A stretch of DNA of 64,000 nucleotides. Origin: Shewanella avicenniae (GTDB taxonomy: Bacteria > Pseudomonadota > Gammaproteobacteria > Enterobacterales > Shewanellaceae). Under the pieces are notes generated by a model. The model had not been told where the DNA came from. It did not search any database and was given only the letters and a program-made list of their open reading frames with translations. This document shows, piece by piece, positions 18,489-26,829 of this stretch; position 1 is the first letter of the stretch, and each line of letters opens with the position of its first letter. Where the stretch lies: assembly GCF_017354945.1 (NCBI RefSeq), contig NZ_CP071503.1, positions 3,224,001 to 3,288,000 on the forward strand, given 5' to 3'. Made by a program: the position numbers and the translations under genes.

Positions 18489-19853
18489 ATGACACACCAA
18501 GCCCAACAGGGGCCGGGTTCGCTATTTTCGCTGACCTGGCCACTGTTTATTGATATTGCCTTGCACTTTGCCACCGGGGCAATGAACACCTTTATGATGG
18601 GACAAATCAACTTTGCCGACGTCGCCGCCTTGGCCGTGGGCAACCAAGTGTTTGATTTGGCGATTACCGTGTTCAGCTTCGTCAGCATTGGCTCCAGTGT
18701 GGTACTGACCCAATATTTGGGAGCAAAACGCTATGACGATGCCAAGGTGGTGATCCATAGTGCGATTGGCTTCAACTTGTTGATTGGATTGCTCGCTGCA
18801 ATTGTAATTCTCACCGGTGCGGGGCCGATCTTGCAGGCGATGAATCTACCCGCGCACTTGCTAGGCGATGGCCAGTTATATCTGACCATTATCGGTTTGT
18901 GCCTGTTACCGGAGGCTGCGGCGTTGTGTTTGGCGGCCACTCTGCGGGCTCATGGACATACCCGCCAAGCCATGTACGCCACCTTGCTGGTTAACTTAGT
19001 CACCTTTATCAGTAACCTGACCTTGCTTTACGGCTGGTTTGGCTTGCCCCAATTTGGCGTAGCGGGGGTCGCGATCAGTACCGTGATTGGCCGATTAACC
19101 GGTATCGCTTTGCTGATCTGGTTAGTGCAAAAACGTGCAGGTATTCAGTTAGTGCCCAAAATGCTGCTGCATCCCAACAAAGACAAACTGCGTAAAGTGC
19201 TGCGTATCGGCCTGCCCGCCGCAGGGGAAAACCTGTCGTGGATGCTGCAGTTTATGGTGATCACCGCCTTTGTCGGGCTATTGGGTGAAACTTCACTGGC
19301 GACCCACTCTTATTATTTCCAGATCTGTTTGTTTATGATGCTGTTTGGCATCTCTATCGGCTTGGGTAATGAGATTATCATTGGCTACCTGATTGGTGGC
19401 CGCCAGTTTGATTCCGCCTACGCGCGACTACTAAAAACCTTGAAGCTCGGCATTATCGTCACCTTTATCGTCGCCTGCTGCGCCGCGGTTATTGGGCGTC
19501 AGGCCGTCAGCTTTTTTAGCGATGATGCCACCATTATTCAGCAGATTTCGATGCTGTTTTTAATCAGTATCATTATGGAGCCGGGGCGCACCTTCAACTT
19601 GGTGGTAATTAACGCACTGCGTGCCACTGGGGATGCGCGCTTTCCGTTGATGATGGCATTGTGCTCTATGTGGGGCATTGCCGTGCCGCTGGCCTATTAC
19701 TTTGGTATTCACTGCCATATGGGCTTAGTGGGGATTTGGATTGGCTTAGTGTGCGATGAATGGGTACGCGGATTGGCGATGTTGTGGCGCTGGCGCAGTC
19801 GCCGTTGGCAAAATAAATCGCTGATTGATGATAACGAATTGCTCCCGCAATAA
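18489..19853 (+). CDS. MATE-family efflux transporter
   Basis: 454-residue polytopic protein with twelve predicted membrane segments arranged as two related halves, as in MATE sodium- or proton-driven multidrug antiporters. N-terminal SLTWPLFIDIALHF and the later GLPAAGENLSWMLQ are equivalent segments of the two halves; this Gly/Pro-rich start of segments 1 and 7 is typical. It is closer to the DinF/NorM-like branch with short loops than to flippases such as MurJ. The substrate is unknown. It is a monocistronic unit, with a terminator shared with the convergent peptidase gene. Confidence 0.88.
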   Translation: MTHQAQQGPGSLFSLTWPLFIDIALHFATGAMNTFMMGQINFADVAALAVGNQVFDLAITVFSFVSIGSSVVLTQYLGAKRYDDAKVVIHSAIGFNLLIGLLAAIVILTGAGPILQAMNLPAHLLGDGQLYLTIIGLCLLPEAAALCLAATLRAHGHTRQAMYATLLVNLVTFISNLTLLYGWFGLPQFGVAGVAISTVIGRLTGIALLIWLVQKRAGIQLVPKMLLHPNKDKLRKVLRIGLPAAGENLSWMLQFMVITAFVGLLGETSLATHSYYFQICLFMMLFGISIGLGNEIIIGYLIGGRQFDSAYARLLKTLKLGIIVTFIVACCAAVIGRQAVSFFSDDATIIQQISMLFLISIIMEPGRTFNLVVINALRATGDARFPLMMALCSMWGIAVPLAYYFGIHCHMGLVGIWIGLVCDEWVRGLAMLWRWRSRRWQNKSLIDDNELLPQ

Positions 19854-19897
19854 CCGCGCATTGCAATGGTATTTGCCCCAGCGATAAGGGGGCACCT

Positions 19898-19930
19898 AAA
19901 AACATCCCAGCTCAGCGCTGGGATGTTTGT
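19898..19930. terminator. Bidirectional terminator between MATE and S46 genes
   Basis: Stem ACATCCCAGC / GCTGGGATGT (19902-19911, 19917-19926), flanked by A residues on the left and T residues on the right. It can serve both convergent genes. Confidence 0.85.
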
Positions 19931-19955
19931 TGTACTCAATCAGTAATGTGATGAA

Positions 19956-22112
19956 TTACTTCACAATCACCATCTCATCCAGCAGGTTGTCCGCATGGTC
20001 AACATACTTCATTACCCACAGCATATAGCGGCTATCGAGGTGAATTGAGCGGTTGGTGTTATCGTCATAATTCCAATCGCCGATGATGCTTTCATACACG
20101 CCATCAAACAGCAAACCGACTAATTCAGCACGGCCATTCATGGTCGGTGAACCTGAGTTGCCGCCGGTAGTGTCAACGGTAGACAGGAAATTCACTGGCA
20201 CAGAATCCAGCGATTTCACGTAAAGGTCACCATAATGTTTCTCTTTAATCAGCTTCAGCTGTGCGACTGGCGCATTGAATGGATCAACACCGGTATCCTT
20301 TTGGGTGATGCCTTCCAAGGTGGTAAACGGAACTGCGTACATACCATCTTTTGGTGAGTAACCTTTGACATTGCCGTAAGTCACCCGCAAGCTGGAGTTA
20401 GCATCAGCATACACTGGCTTACCTTTAGCGCGGTTGTAGGCGATGATCGCTTCCATGTATTGCGGTCTGATTTTCATCAAATCGCCCGCCAACTGCTTAT
20501 CTTCATTACGAATTTTTTCATTGGTGTCGTACATCGCCACAGCGTATTGGATCATTGGGTCTTTTGAGGCTTTGAACTCCTCAAGCGACTTATCCATCCA
20601 CGCTAAACGCACAGCCTTGTCACCCAACTGAGTGTTAGCAAACATGCTGTCTAACTTTTTGCTGAGCTTGGCAGCATCAATGCCTTTTTCAATGCCAAAG
20701 AAGGCATCAAAAGCCGCTAAATGCTCACTGGCAGGCAGTGCGGCATAACGATTTAACAGTTCCATTGCCAAGGTTTTGGCCACGGTTGGGTCGTAACGGC
20801 GGTCGATACTTTCTAAACCGTTCACAAAGCGCTTCATGTCGCGCTCTTGATAGCCGGGTTCACGTTCCATATCGGGCAGCTGTTTTTCATGGGCTAAACG
20901 ATACAAACGCTCAGCAGTGGCTGGCATGGTGGTGTAATAGAAGTAGCCCAATATCATGTCACGCGCTTGATGCTGTTCGCCCTTTTTCACCAAGGCATCC
21001 AACGCTGCCAGAACTTTGCCGTACTGCTGTTTACGGTTCTTGTCAGCGTTGATCCACTTGGTCAACTCAGCTTCCGTGGCACGACGATCTTGCAACATGG
21101 TGGATTTGCCATAGAACTCAATCATTGAAGTGAAATTCTTGGCATAGTTGTTCAGCCCCGCCAAGGTGCTCTCATACTTAATGCGGGCATCGCTGCCTTC
21201 TGGTGCACTTTGTTCAATCAGGGCAATCACTTGCTCACGCAGCTCTTTGGCGGCGGGATAGTAATTTTCAAACTGATTTTGCACTTCATCCGCAGTACGA
21301 TAGCGGTTGGTACGGCCTGGGTAGCCCGCCACCATCACAAAGTCGCCATCACTCACGCCTTTAGCCGAGACTTTCAAAAAGCTCTTTGGCTCAAACGGCA
21401 CGTTATCTTTAGCAAAATCCGCTGGCTTACCGGCTTTATTCACGTAAGCGCGATAGAAAGAGTAATCACCGGTGTGACGTGGCCACATCCAGTTATCAAC
21501 ATCGCCGCCGTACTTACCAATACTTTCGGCAGGGTTATACACCAAGCGCACGTCGCGAATTTCCAGCTGTTTGATCAGGTAATATTCCAAACCACCGTGA
21601 AAGCTATACACCTGACAACGGTAGCCGTCGTCCTGTTCGCAATCCGCAATCAGCTTCTTATCGGCCGCTTCAAGCGCTTTGTAGTAAGCATCGCCATTCA
21701 GTTTGTCTGTGCCTTGGGTGATCTTGTCGGTCACATTGGTGACGGATTCCGTCACATACACCCGTGAACCTGGCGCGGCGGGCAACTCTTGTTCAAATGA
21801 TTTTGCTAAGAAGCCATCACGCAGAATGTTGTTTTCAGGGGTGGAGTTATATTGCGCTGAACCATAAGCGCAATGATGGTTGGTCACCACAAGGCCTTTA
21901 GGTGACACAAACGATGCAGTACAACCGCCTAAGCTGATCACTGCGTTCATTGGGAATTCGGTCAGTTTCGAAATTGATTTAGCGTCTATTTCCAATCCTT
22001 TGGCTTTTAACACATCAGCCATTGCAGGCAGTTGATACGGTTGCCACATCCCTTCATCCGCGCTGGCGCCGAAGCTTGCAGTTACCGCAGCTGCAATTAA
22101 CCATTTATTCAT
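19956..22112 (-). CDS. S46-family dipeptidyl peptidase, DPP7-like
   Basis: 718-residue periplasmic serine exopeptidase with a signal peptide ending near FGASA. The chymotrypsin-like fold is marked by TNHHC (catalytic His at about 80) and TGGNSGSP (nucleophile Ser at about 653). In S46 enzymes a residue about 18 positions after the Ser sets P1 preference: Arg in acidic-specific DPP11, Gly in hydrophobic-specific DPP7. Here the segment reads LLFDGVYE (Gly at about 671), pointing to DPP7-type specificity. It removes dipeptides from imported peptides, fitting a peptide-using lifestyle. It appears to be a single-gene transcript. Confidence 0.92.
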   Translation of the reverse strand: MNKWLIAAAVTASFGASADEGMWQPYQLPAMADVLKAKGLEIDAKSISKLTEFPMNAVISLGGCTASFVSPKGLVVTNHHCAYGSAQYNSTPENNILRDGFLAKSFEQELPAAPGSRVYVTESVTNVTDKITQGTDKLNGDAYYKALEAADKKLIADCEQDDGYRCQVYSFHGGLEYYLIKQLEIRDVRLVYNPAESIGKYGGDVDNWMWPRHTGDYSFYRAYVNKAGKPADFAKDNVPFEPKSFLKVSAKGVSDGDFVMVAGYPGRTNRYRTADEVQNQFENYYPAAKELREQVIALIEQSAPEGSDARIKYESTLAGLNNYAKNFTSMIEFYGKSTMLQDRRATEAELTKWINADKNRKQQYGKVLAALDALVKKGEQHQARDMILGYFYYTTMPATAERLYRLAHEKQLPDMEREPGYQERDMKRFVNGLESIDRRYDPTVAKTLAMELLNRYAALPASEHLAAFDAFFGIEKGIDAAKLSKKLDSMFANTQLGDKAVRLAWMDKSLEEFKASKDPMIQYAVAMYDTNEKIRNEDKQLAGDLMKIRPQYMEAIIAYNRAKGKPVYADANSSLRVTYGNVKGYSPKDGMYAVPFTTLEGITQKDTGVDPFNAPVAQLKLIKEKHYGDLYVKSLDSVPVNFLSTVDTTGGNSGSPTMNGRAELVGLLFDGVYESIIGDWNYDDNTNRSIHLDSRYMLWVMKYVDHADNLLDEMVIVK

Positions 22113-22171
22113 ATCAATCCTCTATGTCGTAAGCTAAATAAGTCACTCGCAAAAAATGCCATGCCTACAAA

Positions 22172-22199
22172 GCAAAAATCGGGCATTGCGCCCGATTTT
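22172..22199 (-). terminator. Terminator of aromatic amino acid permease
   Basis: Perfect 10-bp stem AAAATCGGGC / GCCCGATTTT with a 5-nt loop. The minus strand continues with T residues. It lies between the permease stop and the S46 start. Confidence 0.85.
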
Positions 22200-22278
22200 A
22201 ACATAGTCAACAATTATCATATATGTACAGGAAAACCCTGGTTACAATTGTTTAACCTTTGCAGCCTTCTAACGCTGG

Positions 22279-23466
22279 TTACAGCGCCACATACAGCTGC
22301 GACACAATGATTAACACTGCACAGATAATCACCAATACCAAGGCTGGTTTACCGCCTACCACTTGATAACCTTCACTCGTGGCAGCACGTTGTTTTAAGG
22401 CAATTATGACCGGTAAAATCAACGAGATAACCACCAGCGGGATCGCCGCAAAGCCCAACAAGGCGATAAAACCATTTGGGTAGAACAGCGCACAGGCCAA
22501 TGGTGGAATAAAGGTCAGCAACCAAGTTTGCACACGACCGCCCACGGTTTTACGCGCACGGATCAGTTCGGCCAAGAAATCATACAAACTCAGGGTAACC
22601 CCGAGGAACGAGGTGATCAGCGCCAAGTCTGCAAAGAAGCCGACAAACTTGCTGATCATTGGCTGGTTGGTGATCTCCTGCAACGCACCAATCATCTTCT
22701 TCAATGCACCATCAAAGCTGGCAATCGAATCGCTGCCCACAGTGCCCAAGGTCACCAACAACCACAGGATGTAGCAGAACAACGGAATGGTAGAACCAAT
22801 CAACAATACTTTACGCAGTGTTGCAGCGTCGCCATCAAGATAACGCACTAGAGTAGCGATACACACATGGAAGCCAAAAGAAGTAATCACCACCGGAATT
22901 GCAGCAAGCCACACCTTGCTCACAGAATCGGTTGCTGCATGGTGAGCTAACACCTCACCGTTTACCTCAGGCAGCAAGAAAGCAATCACTAATACCAGTA
23001 ATACCACCATGGCAGAAAACAGCATACGCGATACTTTGTCTACCCAGCCCACACCCAGCGCGGCAAATGCACCGAGGAACAGGGTAAACATCAATACTGC
23101 CGGGGTATTGGCTAATTCAAAATCAAACCAAGATTTGGCTTTCAGGGCTAACAGATCGGCACCACCGGTGAGGTAGGCAGCCGTTAAGGCGAACAATAAA
23201 CTTAAAAAGGACAAGCTCTGCACAACTTGTCCTTTTTTACCTAATGCTTTACCTGTGATGACGTGTAAGTTGTCACCCACACCTGAGCGTAAATTCACTT
23301 CCAGCATGAGTAACGAGGTGTAGGCAGAGATGGCCCAGCAACCCAGCATCAGCAAAATGCCGGGATAGAAACCGAGGGCGGCGGTTGTTAACGGCAAGGC
23401 AAGCATGCCCGCACCGACAGCAGTACCTGCGACGATTGCGATAGATCCTAGTATTTTAAAATTCAC
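22279..23466 (-). CDS. tyrP: Aromatic amino acid permease (TyrP-like)
   Basis: 395-residue inner-membrane permease of the hydroxy/aromatic amino acid family with eleven hydrophobic segments. The N-terminus MNFKILGSIAIVAGTAVGAGMLALP is the family signature. Length and the SFGFHVCIATLVRYL segment match TyrP and Mtr. It would take up tyrosine or a related aromatic amino acid with protons. Assignment to tyrosine rather than tryptophan is a best guess. No convincing TyrR box was found upstream. Confidence 0.8.
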   Translation of the reverse strand: MNFKILGSIAIVAGTAVGAGMLALPLTTAALGFYPGILLMLGCWAISAYTSLLMLEVNLRSGVGDNLHVITGKALGKKGQVVQSLSFLSLLFALTAAYLTGGADLLALKAKSWFDFELANTPAVLMFTLFLGAFAALGVGWVDKVSRMLFSAMVVLLVLVIAFLLPEVNGEVLAHHAATDSVSKVWLAAIPVVITSFGFHVCIATLVRYLDGDAATLRKVLLIGSTIPLFCYILWLLVTLGTVGSDSIASFDGALKKMIGALQEITNQPMISKFVGFFADLALITSFLGVTLSLYDFLAELIRARKTVGGRVQTWLLTFIPPLACALFYPNGFIALLGFAAIPLVVISLILPVIIALKQRAATSEGYQVVGGKPALVLVIICAVLIIVSQLYVAL

Positions 23467-23731
23467 GAAAGATGTCCTGTCTTATATTGTTATTGTTTAA
23501 TTGTTATTGCGCAGTTTGGGGGGCGCATTAGTTGTTACGGCGAGGAAACATGCAAAATTCACGATGTCCTTAAAGCCGCCCACTAACCTCTACAAGTTAA
23601 CAACCTGTAAAAATGGGTCAGAACAGTTACGACATTATCAGTTCAATACCAACGCGGCAACATATCTGAAGCTCAAAACGACAATGTATTGCCGTTTCTG
23701 CAATCAAGTTCCGACGATTTCTTGGCTTTTG

Positions 23732-23759
23732 TTGAGTTTGTTAAATCTATCGTTATAAT
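23732..23759 (+). promoter_or_regulatory. Sigma-70 promoter of the riboswitch-controlled gene
   Basis: The -35 element TTGAGT and a perfect -10 TATAAT are separated by 16 bp. The inferred start, at about 23766, lies a few bases before the aptamer. Confidence 0.75.
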
Positions 23760-23767
23760 GACGCAAC

Positions 23768-23930
23768 TTCTTAGGGGAGTAGCCGACTCAAATTTGGATT
23801 TGAGGGTATATGTCAACACACTTGGCGGTCGCCATGGCATATACAGCAAGCGTTAGACTTGCCTGGCAAGACCTGAGCATAGTGCATCACTCTTTAGGGG
23901 TGATGGTGCATTATGCCTGGTTTTTAATTC
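23768..23930 (+). promoter_or_regulatory. yybP-ykoY manganese riboswitch with terminator platform
   Basis: The leader holds the conserved GGGGAGTAGCC core (23774-23784) and, about 80 bases later, GCCTGGCAAGACC (23861-23873), the two conserved L1/L3 regions of the Mn2+-sensing yybP-ykoY aptamer. A long imperfect hairpin follows (23877-23916), then CTGG and TTTTT, so the platform probably acts through termination/antitermination, though sequestering of the start region is possible. It precedes a UPF0016 manganese exporter gene, the expected partner: Mn2+ binding should turn expression on. Confidence 0.88.
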
Positions 23931-23948
23931 ACCCCTGAGGAATGTCGT

Positions 23949-24506
23949 TTGGAAGCTCTATTTGCCTCAACCTTTGCTGTAGCCATCGCCGAAATTGGTG
24001 ACAAAACCCAACTGCTGGCACTGCTACTCGCCGTAAGATTCAGAAATAAAACCGCTATCGTTTTAGGCATCTTACTGTCTACCATTCTCAACCACCTGCT
24101 CGCCGCCCTTGTGGGTGAATGGGCTTCAAGCTGGTTATCCCCCGATATTGCCCGTTACATCGTAGCTACCAGTTTCTTTGCCATCGCGCTGTGGGTGCTC
24201 GTGCCCGATAAAGCCGACGATGAAGATAACCGCTTCTATCGTTACGGTGCCTTCTTCGCCACCTTTGTGTTGTTCTTCCTCGCCGAGATGGGTGACAAAA
24301 CCCAAGTCGCGACAGTGGTACTTGCCGCTAAGTACCAAGCCTTAGCTTGGGTAGTTGCCGGTACCACTATCGGCATGTTGCTGGCCAACGTGCCAGTGGT
24401 GATTGCAGGCAGCATGGGCGCAGGTAAGCTTCCGATGAAGTTGATTCATCGGACATGTGCAGTGTTGTTTTTCGTATTAGGTGTAGCCACCCTTTTGTGG
24501 TCGTAG
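23949..24506 (+). CDS. mneA: UPF0016 manganese exporter (MneA-like)
   Basis: 185-residue inner-membrane cation exporter of the UPF0016/TMEM165/Gdt1 family. It has six hydrophobic segments and two copies of the E-x-GDKTQ motif (AEIGDKTQ near 16-21 and AEMGDKTQ near 112-117), with a short charged loop (DKADDEDNRF) between the halves. Vibrio MneA of this family exports Mn2+. The start is TTG at 23949 after a GAGGA site; a nearby ATG is out of frame. The Mn riboswitch upstream strongly supports the role. The stop codon lies within the first of a series of hairpins. Confidence 0.88.
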   Translation: MEALFASTFAVAIAEIGDKTQLLALLLAVRFRNKTAIVLGILLSTILNHLLAALVGEWASSWLSPDIARYIVATSFFAIALWVLVPDKADDEDNRFYRYGAFFATFVLFFLAEMGDKTQVATVVLAAKYQALAWVVAGTTIGMLLANVPVVIAGSMGAGKLPMKLIHRTCAVLFFVLGVATLLWS

Positions 24507-24677
24507 GCTGAGCCTACGTGCCAAGCTGCGCTTGGCTTTTCTATACCGCTGCGCGGTAACAAGCTAACGCTTGGCAAGATTTATCACTACGTGATTGCAA
24601 ACTACGTTTGCGAAAGTCGTGGAACTACTCGTTCCACACCAGAGGATAAGGGGGCTGGACAGCCTCGCCCCCTTATC
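24502..24677 (+). repeat. Serial array of mini-hairpins
   Basis: Eight hairpins follow one another with almost no spacing. Seven are small: 24502-24518 (7-bp stem, loop TGA), 24520-24536 (7 bp, TGC), 24544-24558 (6 bp, TGC), 24560-24573 (5 bp, TAAC), 24583-24595 (5 bp, TAC), 24597-24611 (6 bp, TAC) and 24619-24637 (7 bp, TACTC). The eighth, 24645-24677, has a 10-bp stem starting GATAAGGGGG. The stems differ in sequence while most loops are the triloop TRC closed by C-G. The second hairpin is followed by TTTTCT and may be the mneA terminator. The last four belong to the inverted repeat shared with 26830-27110. Confidence 0.75.
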
Positions 24678-24862
24678 AATCCCCCAACTGCCCCACGGCG
24701 CAAAACGCTACGGCGCTTCTGGTTTGCCATTTTCGCAAATCGCCGCCAACTCGGAATCCATTCCTCGGCGCGGCTTCTTCGGCATCCATGCCTCGATTGC
24801 TCAATGTCTGCCCAACGCACCTGCGCTGCGCCGAAGGGGAATTGGTGTTGTCTGATAGTTCA
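24576..24862 (+). repeat. Left copy of ~285-bp inverted repeat
   Basis: This segment is matched by the reverse complement of 26830-27110. Long identical blocks include the GTGGAAC hairpin, the GATAAGGGGG stem, the CCCCACGGCGCAAAACGC block, and the TCAATGTCTGCCCAACGCAC to GGGGAATTGGTGTTG part. A central stretch around 24745-24795 is divergent. Similarity starts at AAGATT and ends at GATAGTTCA. Several frames are open across it, but no known protein is recognised. It forms the left border of the accessory ATPase segment. Confidence 0.85.
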
Positions 24863-25225
24863 TTGGCATAGCTGAGTCAAAAATTGGTGGGTATCCCCAT
24901 TTTTGGTTAAATGTCTAAAAGCTCGACAGGCATACAGTCATATTTAAATTGTGACCATTTTTATCCCAACTTCGTGCGCGTTTTCACATTCCGAAATAAA
25001 TAAATACAATTAAAATCATGTGGTTATAAAAAATATAAAGTAGATAATAGGTTTGGAAAACGCGCATGCGCATTTTTCCAGATGGTGAATTTAGCAAAAT
25101 GCTGATAAGTTCATTACATACAGATAGTTAACTGTGTGCGTTTTCACTGGTCCAACGAGGTAAACGCGCATGCGCACGAATAAAATGTTAAAAGGTCTTT
25201 CAGTTCAAACTCGTATAGGAATTAT
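24863..25225 (+). promoter_or_regulatory. Leader of the ATPase gene with paired GC-rich motifs
   Basis: AT-rich leader containing sharply contrasting GC-rich motifs. The 13-mer ACGCGCATGCGCA occurs twice (25060-25072, 25164-25176), each containing the palindrome GCGCATGCGC. GTGCGCGTTTTCAC (24974-24987) recurs as GTGTGCGTTTTCAC (25134-25147). The two motif types are complementary: TGCGCGTTTTC at 24975 pairs perfectly with GAAAACGCGCA at 25056, and the second pair forms a hairpin with a short loop. They look like operators or structured leader elements. An AGGAA site precedes the ATG at 25226. Confidence 0.6.
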
Positions 25226-26731
25226 ATGAATACAATTACCGTTAATCTATGGGATGTTAATTTATTCGGCAATGACGCCGCGGAGGAAGAGCACGAAGAT
25301 ATATTTCAGTCCTATGCTTTAGAACGTAAAGAAGCCAACAAGTTTCTGGATGAAAACAACAAAATACAAGTTGTTAGAGCATATAAAGGTGAAGGCAAAT
25401 CAGCACTACTACGCATAGTGTCAAATAAATTAACTCGCGAAAAAATAAATTCAGTAAAAATAATTACCACAGGTGTTGCTCTTTCGCCAAATATTGAATC
25501 TGATGATTCTGATTACTGGACTAGAGAGTGGAAAAAAAACATAGTAAAACTAATAGCTTCAGAGATTGGTAGCAGAATTGGTTTTGCGTATAAGGATGAT
25601 GCAATATCATTAGTTGAAGAAGCTGAAAATAATAGCTTTAAAGAGAGATCTTTCGTTTCTACAATTGCAGACCGACTAAAAAGTTCAGCTATCCCGTTAG
25701 AATACAATAAAAAGTCAAACTCGAATCACGAACAAGTATTGAAGAGATATTTAGAAAATGGTGAAAAAGTTTGGATTGTTATTGATGATGTTGACCAAAA
25801 TTTCAAAAACACCGAGAAAAATAAAATTAAAGTCGCATCTTTTTTTACCGCTTGCAGACAAATAGTCAATGCAATACCAGAAATAAGAATTAGAACATGT
25901 GTACGACCTAATGTATGGAAAATAATTAAAAGAGAATATGAAGCATTATCACACATAGAGCAATATATGTATGACATAGTCTGGGATTTAGATAGGACTG
26001 TCGAACTGCTAGCAAAAAGAGTTCAGGGTTATTTTGAAAGAAATAACAATTGGGTCGAGGTGAAAAAGTCGCTTTCTGATGATATAGAAACAAGAAATAA
26101 ACAGCTTATATATCTTGTTTTTGAGTCAACTATGAACTGGGGCGCATACAATAGAACGCGCCCGGCACAAATAATATTAAATACTTTGTCCAGAAGTAGA
26201 CCTAGATGGTTAATTGAACTATGTAAAGTCGCTGCTAAATCAGCCGATTCTCGAGGTTCAAAAACAATTCAAATTAATGACATCACTGACCAATTAGAAG
26301 AATTTGGCAAAAGAAGAATTGACGATACCATTGCAGAATTTTCCTCACAATGCCCACAGATTGAAGATATTATTTCTGCATTTTCACAACAAAATGAAAG
26401 ATATCCAACTTCTGAAATACTCAAGCTAATTGATAATAGAGTTTTATCTAGCGTTAATCCTAAGATTTTTGGTGTTGTTGGTAATCCATCCAATAAAGAG
26501 GTTGCTCATTTTCTTTTTCAAGTAGGCTTTATAACAGCAAGAAGAGACTTAGATAATGGAGAATATCAACATATTTCATTCGTTGAACAGCCCGACTTAT
26601 TAAAAAGTAGAACAAATATTGATGACGGCGTTAGTTGGGAAATACACCCTGTATTTAGACAAGCGTTAAAGCTTAAAAATGTTGAAACTAAACAACAAGC
26701 CCAACGTACTCGTAAAAGAAAGTCCTATTAA
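25226..26731 (+). CDS. P-loop ATPase, Sll1717-type, orphan accessory gene
   Basis: 501-residue predicted cytoplasmic P-loop NTPase. The N-terminal FGNDAAEEE motif precedes a Walker A-like loop (AYKGEGKSALL, about 52-62; the first Gly is Ala). Walker B is VWIVIDDVD (about 182-190), followed by an Arg-containing segment (RTCVRPNVWK) like a STAND/AAA sensor. The C-terminal half is helical, then basic (TRKRKSY). From memory this resembles proteins named P-loop ATPase, Sll1717 family; their role is not established, though such ATPases occur in accessory and defence contexts. The gene is strongly AT-rich with many AGA and ATA codons, unlike its neighbours, and is enclosed by inverted repeats, indicating transfer. 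No effector gene is adjacent. Confidence 0.8.
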   Translation: MNTITVNLWDVNLFGNDAAEEEHEDIFQSYALERKEANKFLDENNKIQVVRAYKGEGKSALLRIVSNKLTREKINSVKIITTGVALSPNIESDDSDYWTREWKKNIVKLIASEIGSRIGFAYKDDAISLVEEAENNSFKERSFVSTIADRLKSSAIPLEYNKKSNSNHEQVLKRYLENGEKVWIVIDDVDQNFKNTEKNKIKVASFFTACRQIVNAIPEIRIRTCVRPNVWKIIKREYEALSHIEQYMYDIVWDLDRTVELLAKRVQGYFERNNNWVEVKKSLSDDIETRNKQLIYLVFESTMNWGAYNRTRPAQIILNTLSRSRPRWLIELCKVAAKSADSRGSKTIQINDITDQLEEFGKRRIDDTIAEFSSQCPQIEDIISAFSQQNERYPTSEILKLIDNRVLSSVNPKIFGVVGNPSNKEVAHFLFQVGFITARRDLDNGEYQHISFVEQPDLLKSRTNIDDGVSWEIHPVFRQALKLKNVETKQQAQRTRKRKSY

Positions 26732-26829
26732 CAAAACTTGAAACTGGATGGCACTACGTGCCGCCATTTAAGTAAAAGTTAATCCATACGGAGAATGGGA
26801 CCCCACTACCTTAAGATCAACTAACTACC
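26732..26829 (+). other. Gene-to-repeat junction with GGCAC-TAC-GTGCC hairpin
   Basis: Short tail between the ATPase stop and the right repeat. It contains one more triloop hairpin, GGCAC-TAC-GTGCC (26750-26762), of the same design as those in the 24.5-kb array. There is no T tract, so termination by it is unlikely. Confidence 0.5.

Noticed and set aside
23580..23640. TyrR box before the aromatic permease
   Set aside because: A single TGTAAA is seen without the complementary half at the right distance.
24591..24875. Open frames across the left inverted repeat, and matching frames in the right copy, as a conserved small protein
   Set aside because: Several overlapping frames are open at once, no ribosome site fits, and the paired changes preserve stems rather than protein sequence. 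A structured repeat explains it better.
24974..25177. Integron attC site or phage attachment core
   Set aside because: The core consensus of attC and an integrase gene are both missing; the motifs are better described as operators or leader hairpins.
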